DNA from: Culex pipiens pallens
Lineage: Eukaryota > Arthropoda > Insecta > Diptera > Culicidae
Direction of reading: 5' to 3'
DNA: 64,000 bases
Assembly: GCF_016801865.2 (NCBI RefSeq)
Contig: NC_068938.1
Location: 111,476,141 to 111,540,140 of the forward strand
Of the stretch, positions 32,596 to 43,829 are shown in pieces (position 1 is the stretch's first letter; the number at the start of each line of letters is the position of its first letter). The notes beneath the pieces were generated by a model. The model saw only the letters and a program-made list of their open reading frames with translations. It made no database searches and was not told the origin of the DNA. The translations under genes and the position numbers were made by a program.

Positions 32596-35211
32596 ATGCG
32601 TAGAGGTTCCGTTCCGAACGAGAGTGTGGAACAATCGGACAAGTGGATATTGGATTTCGCCAAGAAGGTGTGCCCGGACTCGGTGCCGACACAACCATCA
32701 TTCGACGTTGTTGATGGGAGCGATTCTAATCCTCCCTTCTCGATGGTAGAGCTCTCCATAGCACTATTGACGGGCAACAACACTGCTCCTGGTCCGGACA
32801 AGATCAAGTTCAGCTTGCTGAAGAATCTTCCGGACGTCGCTAAGCAGCGTCTGTTGAAACTGTTCAACACGTTGGTGGAGCAGAACGTAATTCCACACGA
32901 ATGGCGACAGGTCCGGGTGGTTGCCATTCAAAAGCCCGGTAAGCCGGCGTCCGACCACAACTCGTATCGTCCAATCAGCTTGCTGTCGTGTCTACGCAAG
33001 TTGCTGGAGAAGATGATCCTCGACCGCCTCGAACCATGGATGGAACGAGAGCACTTGCTGTCTGACACGCAGTATGGCTTCCGGAGAGGCAAGGGAACAA
33101 GCGACTGTCTAGCCTTGCTGGCCACAGGGATCGACATAGCCCGTGGTAAGAAACAGCAAATGGCTTCTGTCTTTCTAGACATCAAGGGTGCATTCGATTC
33201 AGTCTCCATCGATGTGTTGGGAGTAAAGCTGCGGCGGAGCGGTCTCAATCCGACGATGTGCAACTTCCTCATCAACCTGTTGTCAGAAAAACACATGCAC
33301 TTTGTGCAAGGTGATCTGGCAATCACCCGGATAAGTTACATGGGTTTGGCACAAGGCTCACGCCTTAGCCCATCCATGTATAACTTCTACGTCAGCGATA
33401 TCGATGATTGCTTGACCGGAGACTGCACCCTTATACAGTACGCAGATGACGCAGTGGTTTCAATCGCTGCCAAGAAGGAAGTCGATCTGCTAGAACCCTT
33501 GCAAGATACCCTGAACAACTTGGCCCATTGGGCAGTTGGAAAGGGTATTGAATTCTCTCCGGAGAAGACGGAACTGGTCGTTTTTACGGGGAAGCATGAA
33601 CCGCCGCAGCTCAATCTTTCTCTTTCGGGAAAGACTATCGAGCAGTCGGACCACTTCATGTACATGGGTACCATCTTTGATCAGAAGGGAACATGGGGGA
33701 AGCACATTAACTACCTGAAGCAAAAGTGCCTGCAAAGAACTAATTTTCTGCGCAGCGTCTCTGGCAACCGGTGGGGTGCTCATCCTTCTGACCTGCTTCG
33801 ACTGTACAAGACAACGATACTCTCGGTGCTGGAATATGGCAATTTCTGCTTCCAGTCAGCTGCGAAATCACGCTTGTTGGTTCTCCAGCGGATACAGTAC
33901 CGAAGTCTTCGCATTGTCTTGGGATGCATGCACTCAACTCACAACATGACCCTCGAGGTCTTGGCGGGAGTATTGCCTCTGCGAACTCGTTACTACGAAC
34001 TGTCTTACCGGTTCTTGATCCGGTGTGATTACAGGAATAAACTGGTAATTGACAACTTTGAAACGTTGCTGAACCTTCACGTTGAGTCTCGGCGCATGCT
34101 TCTATATTATGACTTTATGTCATCGTGGGAGTGGAGCCCGAGCACAACGGTACAGCGCACGCCTCCGTTAACCAGCAGCACCCTGATTGGCTTCGACACG
34201 TCCATGAAAGCCGATACTCGCGGTATCCCAAACCATCTTCTGCGGGGAGTAGTACCGTCGATCTTCGCATCAAAGTACAACCATGTTCCTCCAAACAACA
34301 GATTCTTCACCGATGGCTCCAAGCTCGACGGCTGTACGGGCTTCGGTGTTTATCATGAATCTTATCAGCTGTTCTTTAAGCTGAAGGACCCGAGTTCGGT
34401 TTACGTCGCAGAGTTAGCCGCGGTTTACTGCGCACTGCGAATCATCGAGACCATGCCACCTGACCACTACTTCATCTTCACCGATAGCTTTAGCTCTGTT
34501 GAGGCTATCCGGTCTCTGAAGCCGACCAGGGAGTCTGCGTTTTTTCTCACGGAAATACGCAAGACTTTAAACAACCTGGCGGCTCAGTCCTTCAGCATCA
34601 CGGTGGTGTGGGTCCGCGCTCATTGCTCGATTCCGGGTAATGAGAAAGCGGACTTGCTCGCCAAGAAGGGTGCTGAGAGTGGAGACATTTTTGAAAGGCC
34701 AATTAGCCTACAAGAATGCTACGGTTTGCCGAGGCAGCGTGCGCTCCTGGATTGGCAAAAACAATGGGACGACGACACCAAGGGACGTTGGATGTATTCC
34801 ATACGACCTAAGGTGCAAAGAAAAGCCTGGTTCAAGGGAATGGACTTGACGCGTGGATTCATCAGAACGATGTCCCGCCTTATGTCGAACCATTACTCGT
34901 CCAAGGCTCATCTTTACCGTATCAACATGAGTGATACGAACTTATGCGACTGTGGGCAGGGTTATCAGGACATCGACCATCTCGTATGGGCGTGTCCAGA
35001 TCACCAGGCTCACAGAATTAAGTTGAAAGATACCCTCAGGGCCCGAGGAAGACCACCAGAAATCCCGATGCGAGACGCGCTATCTCAACTAGACCTTGAT
35101 GTTCTCTATCCTATCTATCAGTTCCTCTCAGATTCCAAAATATCTACACCCAACTGGCAGTCGCATGATTGTGATGCATGGCGGCATGAAAGTATATCAG
35201 AATCTGCATGA
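32596..35211 (+). CDS. Non-LTR retrotransposon reverse transcriptase/RNase H, 5'-truncated
   Basis: 871 codons from the first ATG; the frame is open back to 32530. RT motifs: YRPISLL (124-130), FLDIKGAFD (193-201), GLAQGSRLSP (250-259) and catalytic QYADDAV (Asp284/Asp285). RNase H: FTDGS (Asp573), AELAAV (Glu606), FTDS (Asp630), His676 and Asp686 in GNEKADLLAK, all catalytic positions present. C-terminal zinc knuckle Cys784-Cys786-His795-Cys800. RT plus RNase H fits the LOA/I/Loner/Outcast groups of the Jockey superclade; I cannot choose between them. The apurinic-type endonuclease and ORF1 expected upstream are missing, though the frame has no internal stop or frameshift. Its GC-rich codon use differs from the AT-rich surroundings. 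Confidence 0.9.
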   Translation: MRRGSVPNESVEQSDKWILDFAKKVCPDSVPTQPSFDVVDGSDSNPPFSMVELSIALLTGNNTAPGPDKIKFSLLKNLPDVAKQRLLKLFNTLVEQNVIPHEWRQVRVVAIQKPGKPASDHNSYRPISLLSCLRKLLEKMILDRLEPWMEREHLLSDTQYGFRRGKGTSDCLALLATGIDIARGKKQQMASVFLDIKGAFDSVSIDVLGVKLRRSGLNPTMCNFLINLLSEKHMHFVQGDLAITRISYMGLAQGSRLSPSMYNFYVSDIDDCLTGDCTLIQYADDAVVSIAAKKEVDLLEPLQDTLNNLAHWAVGKGIEFSPEKTELVVFTGKHEPPQLNLSLSGKTIEQSDHFMYMGTIFDQKGTWGKHINYLKQKCLQRTNFLRSVSGNRWGAHPSDLLRLYKTTILSVLEYGNFCFQSAAKSRLLVLQRIQYRSLRIVLGCMHSTHNMTLEVLAGVLPLRTRYYELSYRFLIRCDYRNKLVIDNFETLLNLHVESRRMLLYYDFMSSWEWSPSTTVQRTPPLTSSTLIGFDTSMKADTRGIPNHLLRGVVPSIFASKYNHVPPNNRFFTDGSKLDGCTGFGVYHESYQLFFKLKDPSSVYVAELAAVYCALRIIETMPPDHYFIFTDSFSSVEAIRSLKPTRESAFFLTEIRKTLNNLAAQSFSITVVWVRAHCSIPGNEKADLLAKKGAESGDIFERPISLQECYGLPRQRALLDWQKQWDDDTKGRWMYSIRPKVQRKAWFKGMDLTRGFIRTMSRLMSNHYSSKAHLYRINMSDTNLCDCGQGYQDIDHLVWACPDHQAHRIKLKDTLRARGRPPEIPMRDALSQLDLDVLYPIYQFLSDSKISTPNWQSHDCDAWRHESISESA

Positions 35212-35323
35212 AATCTGTCCTCATGCATTTTTTGCGATATAGGAGTATGACATTTTTGCCCGTTACCGACAATTATCGACATTACCGACGGCTTTTTGGT
35301 TGTATTTCACAAAAAAAACACTT

Positions 35324-35393
35324 GGCAGAACGAGGATTGAACCACCAACTTCTTGGTTATTGATCCGACACGCTACCACCGCGCCATGGACGC
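35324..35393 (-). mobile_element. tRNA-like SINE fragment, minus strand
   Basis: On the minus strand: GTCCATGGCGCGGTGGTAGC (box A region) and GGTGGTTCAATCCTCG (box B region). It lies in the 3' flank of the LINE ORF, about 110 bp after its stop. It is bordered on the far side by an A-run on the plus strand. Confidence 0.5.
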
Positions 35394-35559
35394 TTGATGA
35401 AAAGGGAGTGAAAGAGCACCAACATATGCTTCTCTTTGGAGTGTTGCTCGGGGACGGGCCAGCTATATGTGTTGGTGAGAACTGCAGATCGCTGAAATTT
35501 TTACACGCGGGCAAAAATGGTCTACGGGCTTGCTGCAAAAAATGTTATAAAATATGACA

Positions 35560-36029
35560 TTTTCTGCAGCAAATCCAATGTTGCAGATTTTGAGATATAT
35601 TTTTCCTTTGGGTGTATTTAGTTTTCTTCCAGTTAGTTTTCCTTCAGTTAGTTTTCCTTCAGTTAGAATAACTCGCCTTCACACAAAGCCGTCGTTTCTG
35701 GTTTGCACCGGATGCAAAGCAAGATCGCCCCAGCAGCTGGACACCGAGTTGCGGCTGAGGACAAAACGCAAAGGCCAGCAGAGCCAACCAAGACCCCTAC
35801 ACAATCCCCCTTCCCATCCCATGCCTTGTCTTTAACATCAATCCCTTCCCTACTAACCCCGAGTAGGCCGCGGGTAATCGGCTCCCCTCCCACTAACATT
35901 TACACACAAGATCCTCTGTAATTATTAAGTTTTTTGTAATTACAAAAGCCGACTCGGTCCTAACCAGGTCCCAGTACCGAAAAGGACCTAATAAAAATAA
36001 TTTTATGAAAAAAAAAAAAAAAAAAAAAA
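35560..36029 (+). mobile_element. Non-LTR retrotransposon 3' end with poly(A)
   Basis: A GC-richer body holds a CAGTTAGTTTTCCTT tandem duplication (35629-35662) and short open frames. It ends GGACCTAATAAAAATAATTT followed by about 22 A residues (36008-36029). An AATAAA motif near the tail and a pure poly(A) point to a jockey-like LINE, 5'-truncated. It is probably independent of the RT ORF upstream, which it does not continue. Confidence 0.6.
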
Positions 36030-36045
36030 CCTTCCCCTTGGTTGT

Positions 36046-36305
36046 TGTTAGGCCGTTAAGTCATTCCAGGTGTGGGAGTCGTCTCCCTGCTATAAAGACA
36101 AACAACACACCAAACCAAGCCTGCCCCGGTAGAATCGCTGGCGGCGGTTGGACTCGCAATCCAAAGGTCGTCAGTTCGAACCCTGTGGTGGAAGGTTCCT
36201 TGGAGTAGAAATAGGTTTGGGTGCTCTCCCCATTCAAGCCTTTGGACTCCTAGGTTTTGAGCAGATTCTTGCAATAGAGACCACAAAAGACCGGGGGCCG
36301 TTTTT
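36046..36305 (+). mobile_element. Dimeric SINE family, partial copy (unit 2 and tail)
   Basis: Matches 26815-27040: GTGTGGGAGTCGTCTCCCTG, GTTGGACTCGCAATCCAAAG, CGTCAGTTCGAACCC, then a tail like GAGCAGATTCTTGCAATAGA. The Glu-like first unit is absent, and the spacer carries an extra segment (ATAAAGACAAACAACACACC). Confidence 0.6.
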
Positions 36306-36439
36306 ATTAAAGTGGATGGCTTAATTTTCATTGAAGTATTTTTTTATTCATAACTTATTTTTATTGAAGTATGTGAAGCAGGTATTTTTTAAGTTTTTGG
36401 AGTATTTTATGTATTTCAAGCTTTTAAGTATTTATAATA

Positions 36440-38045
36440 TTTGGAATTTTTGAAGTATTTTAAGTATTTTAAGTATTTTAAGTATTTTAAGTATTTTAAG
36501 TATTTTAAGTATTTTAAGTATTTTAAGTATTTTAAGTATTTTAAGTATTTTAAGTATTTTAAGTATTTTAAGTATTTTAAGTATTTTAAGTATTTTAAGT
36601 ATTTTAAGTATTTTAAATATTTTGAGTATTTCAAGTATTTTAAGTATTTTATGTATTTTAAATATTTTGAGTATTTAAAGTATTTTAAGTATTTTAAGTA
36701 TTTTAAGTATTTTTTAAGTATTTTAAATATTTTAAGTATTTTAAGTATTTTAAGTTTTTTAAGTATTTTAAGTATTTTAAGTATTTTAAGTATTTTAAGT
36801 ATTTTAAGTATTTTAAGTATTTTAAGTATTTTAAGTATTTTAAGTATTTTAAGTATTTTAAGTATTTTAAGTATTTTAAGTATTTTAAGTATTTTAAGTA
36901 TTTTAAGTATTTTAAGTATTTTAAGTATTTTAAGTAATTTAAGTATTTTAAGTATTTTAAGTATTTTAAGTATTTTAAGTATTTTAAGTATTTTAAGTAT
37001 TTTAAGTATTTTAAGTATTTTAAGTATTTTAAGTATTTTAAGTATTTTAAGTATTTTAAGTTTTTTAAGTATTTTAAGTATTTTAAGTATTTTAAGTATT
37101 TTAAGTTTTTTAAGTATTTTAAGTATTTTAAATATTTTGAGTATTTCAAGTATTTTAAGTATTTTATGTATTTTAATTTTTTTGAGTATTTAAAGTATTT
37201 TAAGTATTTTAAGAATTTTAATTATTTTAAGTATTTTAAGTATTTTAAGTATTTTAAGTATTTTAAGTATTTTAAGTATTTTAAGTATTTTAAGTATTTT
37301 AAGTATTTTAAGTATTTTAAGTATTTTAAGTATTTTAAGTATTTTAAGTATTTTAAGTATTTTAAGTATTTTAAGTATTTTAAGTATTTTAAGTATTTTA
37401 AGTATTTTAAGTATTTTAAGTATTTTAAGTATTTTAAGTATTTAAAATATTTTAAGTATTTTAAGTATTTTAAGTATTTAAAATATTTTAAGTATTTTAA
37501 GTATTTTAAGTATTTTAAGTATTTAAGTATTTAAGTATTTAAGTATTTTAAGTATTTTAAGTATTTTAAGTATTTTAAGTATTTTAAGTATTTTAAGTAT
37601 TTTAAGTATTTTAAGTATTTTAAGTATTTTAAGTATTTTAAGTATTTTAAGTATTTTAAGTATTTTAAGTATTTTAAGTTTTTTAAGTATTTTAAGTATT
37701 TTAAGTATTTTGAGTATTTTAAGTATTTTAAGTATTTTAAGTATTTTAAGTATTTTAAGTATTTTAAGTATTTTAAGTATTTTAAGTATTTTAAGTATTT
37801 TAAGTATTTTAAGTATTTTAAGTATTTTAAGTATTTTAAGTATTTTAAGTATTTTAAGTATTTTAAGTATTTTAAGTATTTTAAGTATTTTAAGTATTTT
37901 AAGTATTTTAAGTATTTTAAGTATTTTAATTATTTTAAGTATTTTAAGTATTTTAAGTATTTTAAGTATTTTAAGTATTTTAAGTATTTTAAGTATTTTA
38001 AGTATTTTAAGTATTTTAAGTATTTTAAGTATTTTAAGTAGTTTA
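36440..38045. repeat. 9-bp satellite (AAGTATTTT)n, block 1
   Basis: About 175 tandem copies of a 9-bp unit, with scattered variants (AAGTTTTTT, AAGTAATTT, AATATTTTG, AAGTATTTA). Because 9 is divisible by 3, the array stays open for long distances in several frames on both strands (KYF-, SIL-, KIL- and KYL-repeat ORFs), all spurious. A longer higher-order block with the order AAATATTTTGAGTATTTCAAG...TATGTATTTTAA appears twice (about 36615 and 37130), which shows segmental duplication inside the array. Confidence 0.95.
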
Positions 38046-38293
38046 CTGCCCCTGATCGCATAAATGTCCCATATGCATTTTCGTCGGTTTTGAGTTAGTG
38101 ATGCAGTTTTCTTCAAAATCGCGAGATCTTTCAGAAAAGCCTATAACATCCAATACTTTGTTCTAGAAATCAGGAGGAAATCAAGTTTTTTCGTGAAAAC
38201 TTAACACGTAACCTTATGTGTGGGACAAACTTCAAATGCGTTTTTCTCAGCTTGCTGTTTTTGCATATGGGACATTTATGCGAACATAGGCAG
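38046..38293. mobile_element. 248-bp TIR element inserted in the satellite
   Basis: Ends CTGCCCCTGATCGCATAAAT and, inverted, CTGCCTATGTTCGCATAAAT continue into ATGTCCCATATGCA on both sides, giving about 34 bp of inverted repeat. TTTA lies on each side (38042-38045 and 38294-38297). It interrupts the 9-bp array, so the array predates it. No ORF. Confidence 0.75.
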
Positions 38294-38855
38294 TTTAAGT
38301 ATTTTAAGTATTTTAAGTATTTTAAGTATTTTAAGTATTTTAAGTATTTTAAGTATTTTAAGTATTTTAAGTTTTTTAAGTATTTTAAGTATTTTAAGTT
38401 TTTTAAGTATTTTAAGTATTTTAAGTATTTTAAGTATTTTAAGTATTTTAAGTATTTTAAGTATTTTAAGTATTTTAAGTATTTTAAGTATTTTAATTAT
38501 TTTCAGTATTTTAAGTATTTTGAGTATTTGAAGTATTTTAAGTATTTTAAGTATTTTAAGTATTTTAAGTATTTTAAGTATTTTAAGTATTTTAAGTATT
38601 TTAAGTATTTTAAGTATTTTAAGTATTTTAAGTTTTTTAAGTATTTTAAGTATTTTAAGTATTTTAAGTATTTTAAGTATTTTAAGTATTTTAAGTATTT
38701 TAAGTATTTTAAGTATTTTAAGTATTTTAAGTATTTTAAGTATTTTAAGTATTTTAAGTATTTTAAGTTTTTTAAGTATTTTAAGTATTTTAATTATTTT
38801 CAGTATTTTAAGTATTTTGAGTATTTGAAGTATTTTAAGTGTTTTAAGTACTGCT
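38294..38855. repeat. 9-bp satellite (AAGTATTTT)n, block 2
   Basis: Continuation of the array after the inserted element, about 60 units. A composite variant block AATTATTTTCAGTATTTTAA...GAGTATTTGAAG is repeated at about 38490 and 38790, again a sign of segmental duplication. Degenerate units trail on to about 39115. Confidence 0.9.
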
Positions 38856-39119
38856 CATTGTGAGATAAATAACATTTTCCTTCGACTGACAGGAGGTTTA
38901 CGCTGCCAATTTGCCACGGTGTAAAAATCAGCAAGTTGAACGGTGGAAAATTCAGCATTGATTTGGCTGACAACCGGGTCTGTTTCTGTATTTTTTTTAT
39001 GTTTCAAATATTTTATGTATTTTAGGAATATAAATTATTTTAAGTATTTAAAGCCTCAATATTATAAGTATTTTATTTATTTAAAGTTTGTTTTTTGTGT
39101 TTCAAGTATTTTTAAACAA

Positions 39120-42100
39120 TTACAAAATTAATTTAAAATTGGTTGAACAAGACGGAAACTAGCGAGACTGCCCAAATACTTATCAAGAATTGCGTGAAAA
39201 TCAAGGTAACAAGGTTGAAATGTATTTTTGATAAAATCGAAAAAAGAACAAGATAAAATATTTTGAATTTTGCTTAAGGGGTTATATACATGTAACTCGG
39301 CTAAAATGTCAGAGATTGGTATGAGCACACACTAATACTTTTCTAAATTCTGTTTGCAGGGCATTAAAATATACATTTTCAACTATCAACAAAACAAATT
39401 TGAAGACATTTGGTTGTAGCATTGCCGAGATATAGCTATTTGAAGTAATATTTTTTTGTTTTTCATATAAAAAATCGTCAGTTTTCTATTTTTGTATTTT
39501 TTGATAAAGCAAAATTTGAAAATCGGGCATTGTCATGCAAATTTCACCTCAAATTTCAGTCAATTTGGTCCATCCCATCTTGAGATATCGTGGCACCCGT
39601 AAATCAACTCTGTGTTTAGAGAAAAACGTTCAGAAAGTTTGATAGTTCGCTTTACGCATGGCAAATTTTTTAAGTTAAATCGTCTCTTACTCAGTTTAAT
39701 CATGAAATATCTTCTTGACACTTCCAGGAGTGATTGAATAAATTTTCTGTAATATGAAACTTCGTGATTTTCTACATGTATAAAACCCCTCAAGTAAGCC
39801 AAATTAAGCCAAAAATTGCCAATCAACAAACTGAAAATAAACCCGCTTCCAAAACAAGTGAAAAATAACAGAAAAAAAAACAACAAACATGTTATAAAAA
39901 AAATCCTACAAATGATTTAGAAGTTTGTAAACATACCTATTCCAGTCTCTACCTTGAAGAGATGAATGAAAAATTATACTTTTTTTAGTTGTTTTAATTT
40001 CTATAACAAACTTAAAAACTGTGAGTATTTTTCCAGTTGAAAAAATAGTAGAATCTTTTTTTTTACCGACTGAGGATCCAACGTTAATTCGTTTTTTTTT
40101 ATGATTTGAAGCTTAATAAAAAATATTGAAAAACTAGTTTGTTTTAATTTGATCATTTAACTAATACTTTGTGACATTCAAATTTAATCTTTATAATGGT
40201 ATTTATTATAAACGTTGAAAATTGTTACACGGTTTTATTTTTTTAAGCATTTTTTAAATATGTTTGTTTCGTGATTGATTTATTAATATGACCTTTTCAA
40301 CCATAATACATGTTTTCCAAGGAAAAGTGCGATTTAGTTTTTAGTGAAGAGAGCCAATAATACGAGAAACAAAATAAAACGAAAAATATCAACAACTTTT
40401 ATCAAAAGGATAAATAAATACCTTGTCATCAACACTCGCCTTCAAAAGACGAGCAGCTGCAGCTGCAAGCCAGGGAAGAAAATTTCAAAATGAGCACGAA
40501 AAGCAATTAGAAAATTGAATCTTAAACAGACCCCCCTTCCCACTTTTTCAAACCCCTGCAGCCCAGCATACAGTCGTCTAATGAAAAAGTTAAACAAAAC
40601 TTAATTCACCATCACTTGAGCTCAGATGCAGGTTTCTCTTGAGCGGGAGGAGAAGGGCGGAATCTGTCCCAAACTTTGGCAGAACATTCTTTTCCTTTGC
40701 TTGCGGTCACTTCACCCGAAAATTCCGCACTCGGAACAAATCTCGCCCTCGGAAAAGTATTTATTCTGCAGAACAAGTTGAACTGTAGCTTACTTGAGTG
40801 AATCCTTGCCCCCACTCCTTCTTCCATTTCCTCTGCCACGTGTCATTCACAGGAGGAGACAATTATCGTCGGAATAGGAGTGGAGCAGGAAAGGAAAAGA
40901 AAAAAAAAGCTCAACTTGCAGCAAAAAAGTTGCTCTTTGAACAGCATTTAAACTTTTGCACTGTTGAAGAATTTCACCGCGCGCTCAAGACACTAATTAG
41001 TGGGATCGAGTGGCGCGCTGTAACAGAGACAAGTAATTGCATTAAGCATCCCAGGAAGAGTTTTGCTCTCTCCCTCCACCCCGTCTCTTCTTTTACGGGA
41101 TCGAGAGCTTTATTATTCAGTGACTTCGCCAGGATGAAGATTAAACTGTACACGAAAGTGGATGAGGAATCTATTTCGAGTTTTCCTCTAAAAGATTTTC
41201 CCAAAACGAAAAAAAAGGACAAACTCGAACGAAATAGAAGCCAGCTGTGACACAAGTTTTATTGCCAATTCACTGCTGAAATTTGTACATATTTAATTAA
41301 TATTCCAGTCACACCTATTGATTAATTTATAGCAGCACGAGCTCCCCCCACGCTTTTACGTAAATCGCAACTTTATATAAGAAAATTGAAAATTCCCTCC
41401 CGAGAGCAGCAGTCGCGCGACAAATGCTTATGATATTCATTTTCATTCCGTTGCTGCTGCAGAAATGTAGATTTGCCCCCCCACCCCCCTCAAAGAACTG
41501 CTAACCTTTGTGTTACGAAAGGTATTATTGGCTACAAGTCAACCCTCATGAGCCCAGGGGAAGAAAGGAGGCACGTTCTTAAGGACAATTTTTCAGGGTA
41601 CCCCCACTTAAAGTGAAAGATTATTATGCGAAAGCAAACTCGAGCAGCAGATTCAGATTGCAGGACACTGGGTTGAGGTATTTTCAAGATTTAAATAAAA
41701 GGAAGTGGGGAAAGGGCTAAATATTTAATTTGCTCCGATGACGGTTCACAGCTGGTGCGATTGTATGATTATGAAATTATTGTTACGAGCGCGAGGAAAA
41801 TTCAAATCCTGCCAATCAAATTTTATGATAAATAGTTCTGCTATGCTAAAGTTACTTTTGAAGCGTGGTTCAAAAATTTAGTTTTTAATGGGTTAGAAAA
41901 CTGATCATCGCTTTAAAATATTCTGTATTAAATTCAATTTAACGAATTTCAGCACCAAAAGGAATCAGCATGTGCCGGGTGTTGAGTTCTTCAAGGCACT
42001 GAAAGAATTTCAAAATCAAAAACATTTAAAAATTTATATAATTTTGTGGTACCATCATTGAATTCCTAGTTGGCAATCATTGATTAATGACGATTTCCAA

Positions 42101-42640
42101 AACTTTACTAGGAATGGGATAATCGTTACCAAAAGGAATCAGCATTGTAGGTTACTATTCTAAGCAACTTGTTGAAGGGTTTTTGTCAAAATATTGAAAG
42201 CTACGCAAAATTTATATCTTTGAACAAAAAATCATAACAATGATGGAGGTCTTCACGTTAATTATAGCCCATTTCGTATTCAAAGAACTCGGCTTAGTTG
42301 TCTATACCGCTCCTAAGGAGACTAATCGTCGGCGTTTCTTCCGAGGAATAATGCTTCGAGAAGGTCTTTTCAAGCATTTAGTAAGCCGCCAGACAACATT
42401 AAGATCGTTGATGAAAGTGGAAAACAAGCAAAAGATTGATATAATTGGTGCAAACTCGGTTAAATATCCAGACGAGCTTCGAACTTAAAATTCGCCAAAA
42501 ATCAATTTTTAAACCAACTTTTGATCTTCAAAAAGCATTGATAAACTCTTAACACTTTTGAAAATTTTAGGAGTTTGAAGTTTGACTTGTTTTATGTGAC
42601 TTAGGCAATGGTTGTCATTGTTTTTACAGTCAACTTTGGC
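39120..42640. other. Single-copy intergenic DNA, no gene seen
   Basis: Long stretch without repeats matching elsewhere in the window. The 40600-41560 part is GC-richer. It holds a 150-residue open frame (40798-41250, Lys/Ser-rich, no recognisable domain) with an opposing open frame on the minus strand, which argues against coding. An 82-residue frame at 42240-42488 is also unrecognised. Confidence 0.4.
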
Positions 42641-42642
42641 TG

Positions 42643-43204
42643 TGTTTTTGCCTTCCTCACCTCACTGAGGCAAGGCTATAAAATCACTCAAAAATTGAAC
42701 TTTTGAAATAAGCCTCCCAGATATACCTTTACGTATACATATCGACTCAGAATCAAATTCTGAGCAAATGTCTGTGCGTGTGGATGGACGTAGAATTTTT
42801 TTTCTCACTCACTTTTCTCGGAACTGGCTCGACCGATTTTGTCCGGATCTATGTTTTTGGATTTGCCTTCAGGTTCTTTAAGTCTTTTTTAAATTTCATC
42901 CGGCTTGGTGCAGTACTTTAAAAGATATGTTCGAAAAACTGTTTTGATTGATACTAAAAAGGGTCATTATTTACATAATTTGAAAGCTCCGGCGGATAGC
43001 TGTCGGAACTTTACGCTCAGTGCACGCACACAAACACTGCAGTGCTTTCAAATGGTTCATTAAATTTATCATACCTAGATGGCAGCACTCAGATGTATAG
43101 TGTCTTTACTAAGTAAGCGTTAGCCAAATCTTTCGTAGTGTGTGGTTGCAAGGCTTTTAGGAGGAAGGCAGCAACCACCTTCCGGTGGATTAAGTAACGT
43201 TTTT
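42643..43204. mobile_element. GCCTTCCTCACC family, copy 3
   Basis: Close to copy 1 along its whole length: CCTTCCTCACCTCACTGAGG at the start, GAAAGCTCCGGCGGATAGCT in the middle, and GAGGAAGGCAGCAACCACCT then TAAGTAACGTTTT at the end. About 560 bp. Confidence 0.7.
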
Positions 43205-43593
43205 ACTAACATTTCCTATATGGGTTTATTCCAGGTCAACTGAGTACACTTTTGGACTCGACCATCACCGATTTCTACCAAACTTGGAGGGAACGTTTAT
43301 CTATCGATAGTTATTAGAAATCCCAAGTTTGGAGTTGATTTTACCATCCCTCTATTTTTGCCACCGCCCGCTTTTTTGACGATTTTCTAAAAAACTTTTT
43401 TTTCATTTAATCATAACTTTGCAACTATTTGAGCAAAAAACTTTCTAATAAAAAAAATTTCCAAGGAATTGTATAAAAATAAAATTTTAACGTTTTATGT
43501 TTAAGAATTCACTTTTGACCATTTCCTTATATTTTTATTTTGTTTTATTTTATGACCGTCGTGTTCATCGGAAAATTTTACATAATAATCAAT

Positions 43594-43829
43594 GTATGTA
43601 TGTATGTATGTATGTATATATGTATGTATGCATGTATGTATGTATGTATGTATGTATGTATGTATGTATGTATGTATGTATGTATGTATGTATGTATGTA
43701 TGTATGTATGTATGTATGTATGTATGTATGTATGTATGTATGTATGTATGTATGTATGTATGTATGTATGTATGTATGTATGTATGTATGTATGTATGTA
43801 TGTATGTATGTATGTATGTATGTATGTAT
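43594..43829. repeat. (TATG)n tetranucleotide array
   Basis: About 59 units with single variants (TATA at 43617, CATG at 43630). It lies at the tail end of the minus-strand SINE 43597-44562, so on that strand it is a (CATA)n 3' tail that has expanded. Frames through it (MYVC- and YIHT-repeats) are spurious. Confidence 0.9.

Noticed and set aside
36441..38863. Several 100-250 residue ORFs in the 9-bp array, both strands
   Set aside because: A 9-bp unit without stops is open in any frame it permits; the ORFs overlap on both strands and have no unique sequence.
40798..41250. 150-residue Lys/Ser-rich ORF
   Set aside because: An opposing frame covers much of it, there is no recognisable domain, and no splice or poly(A) evidence was found.
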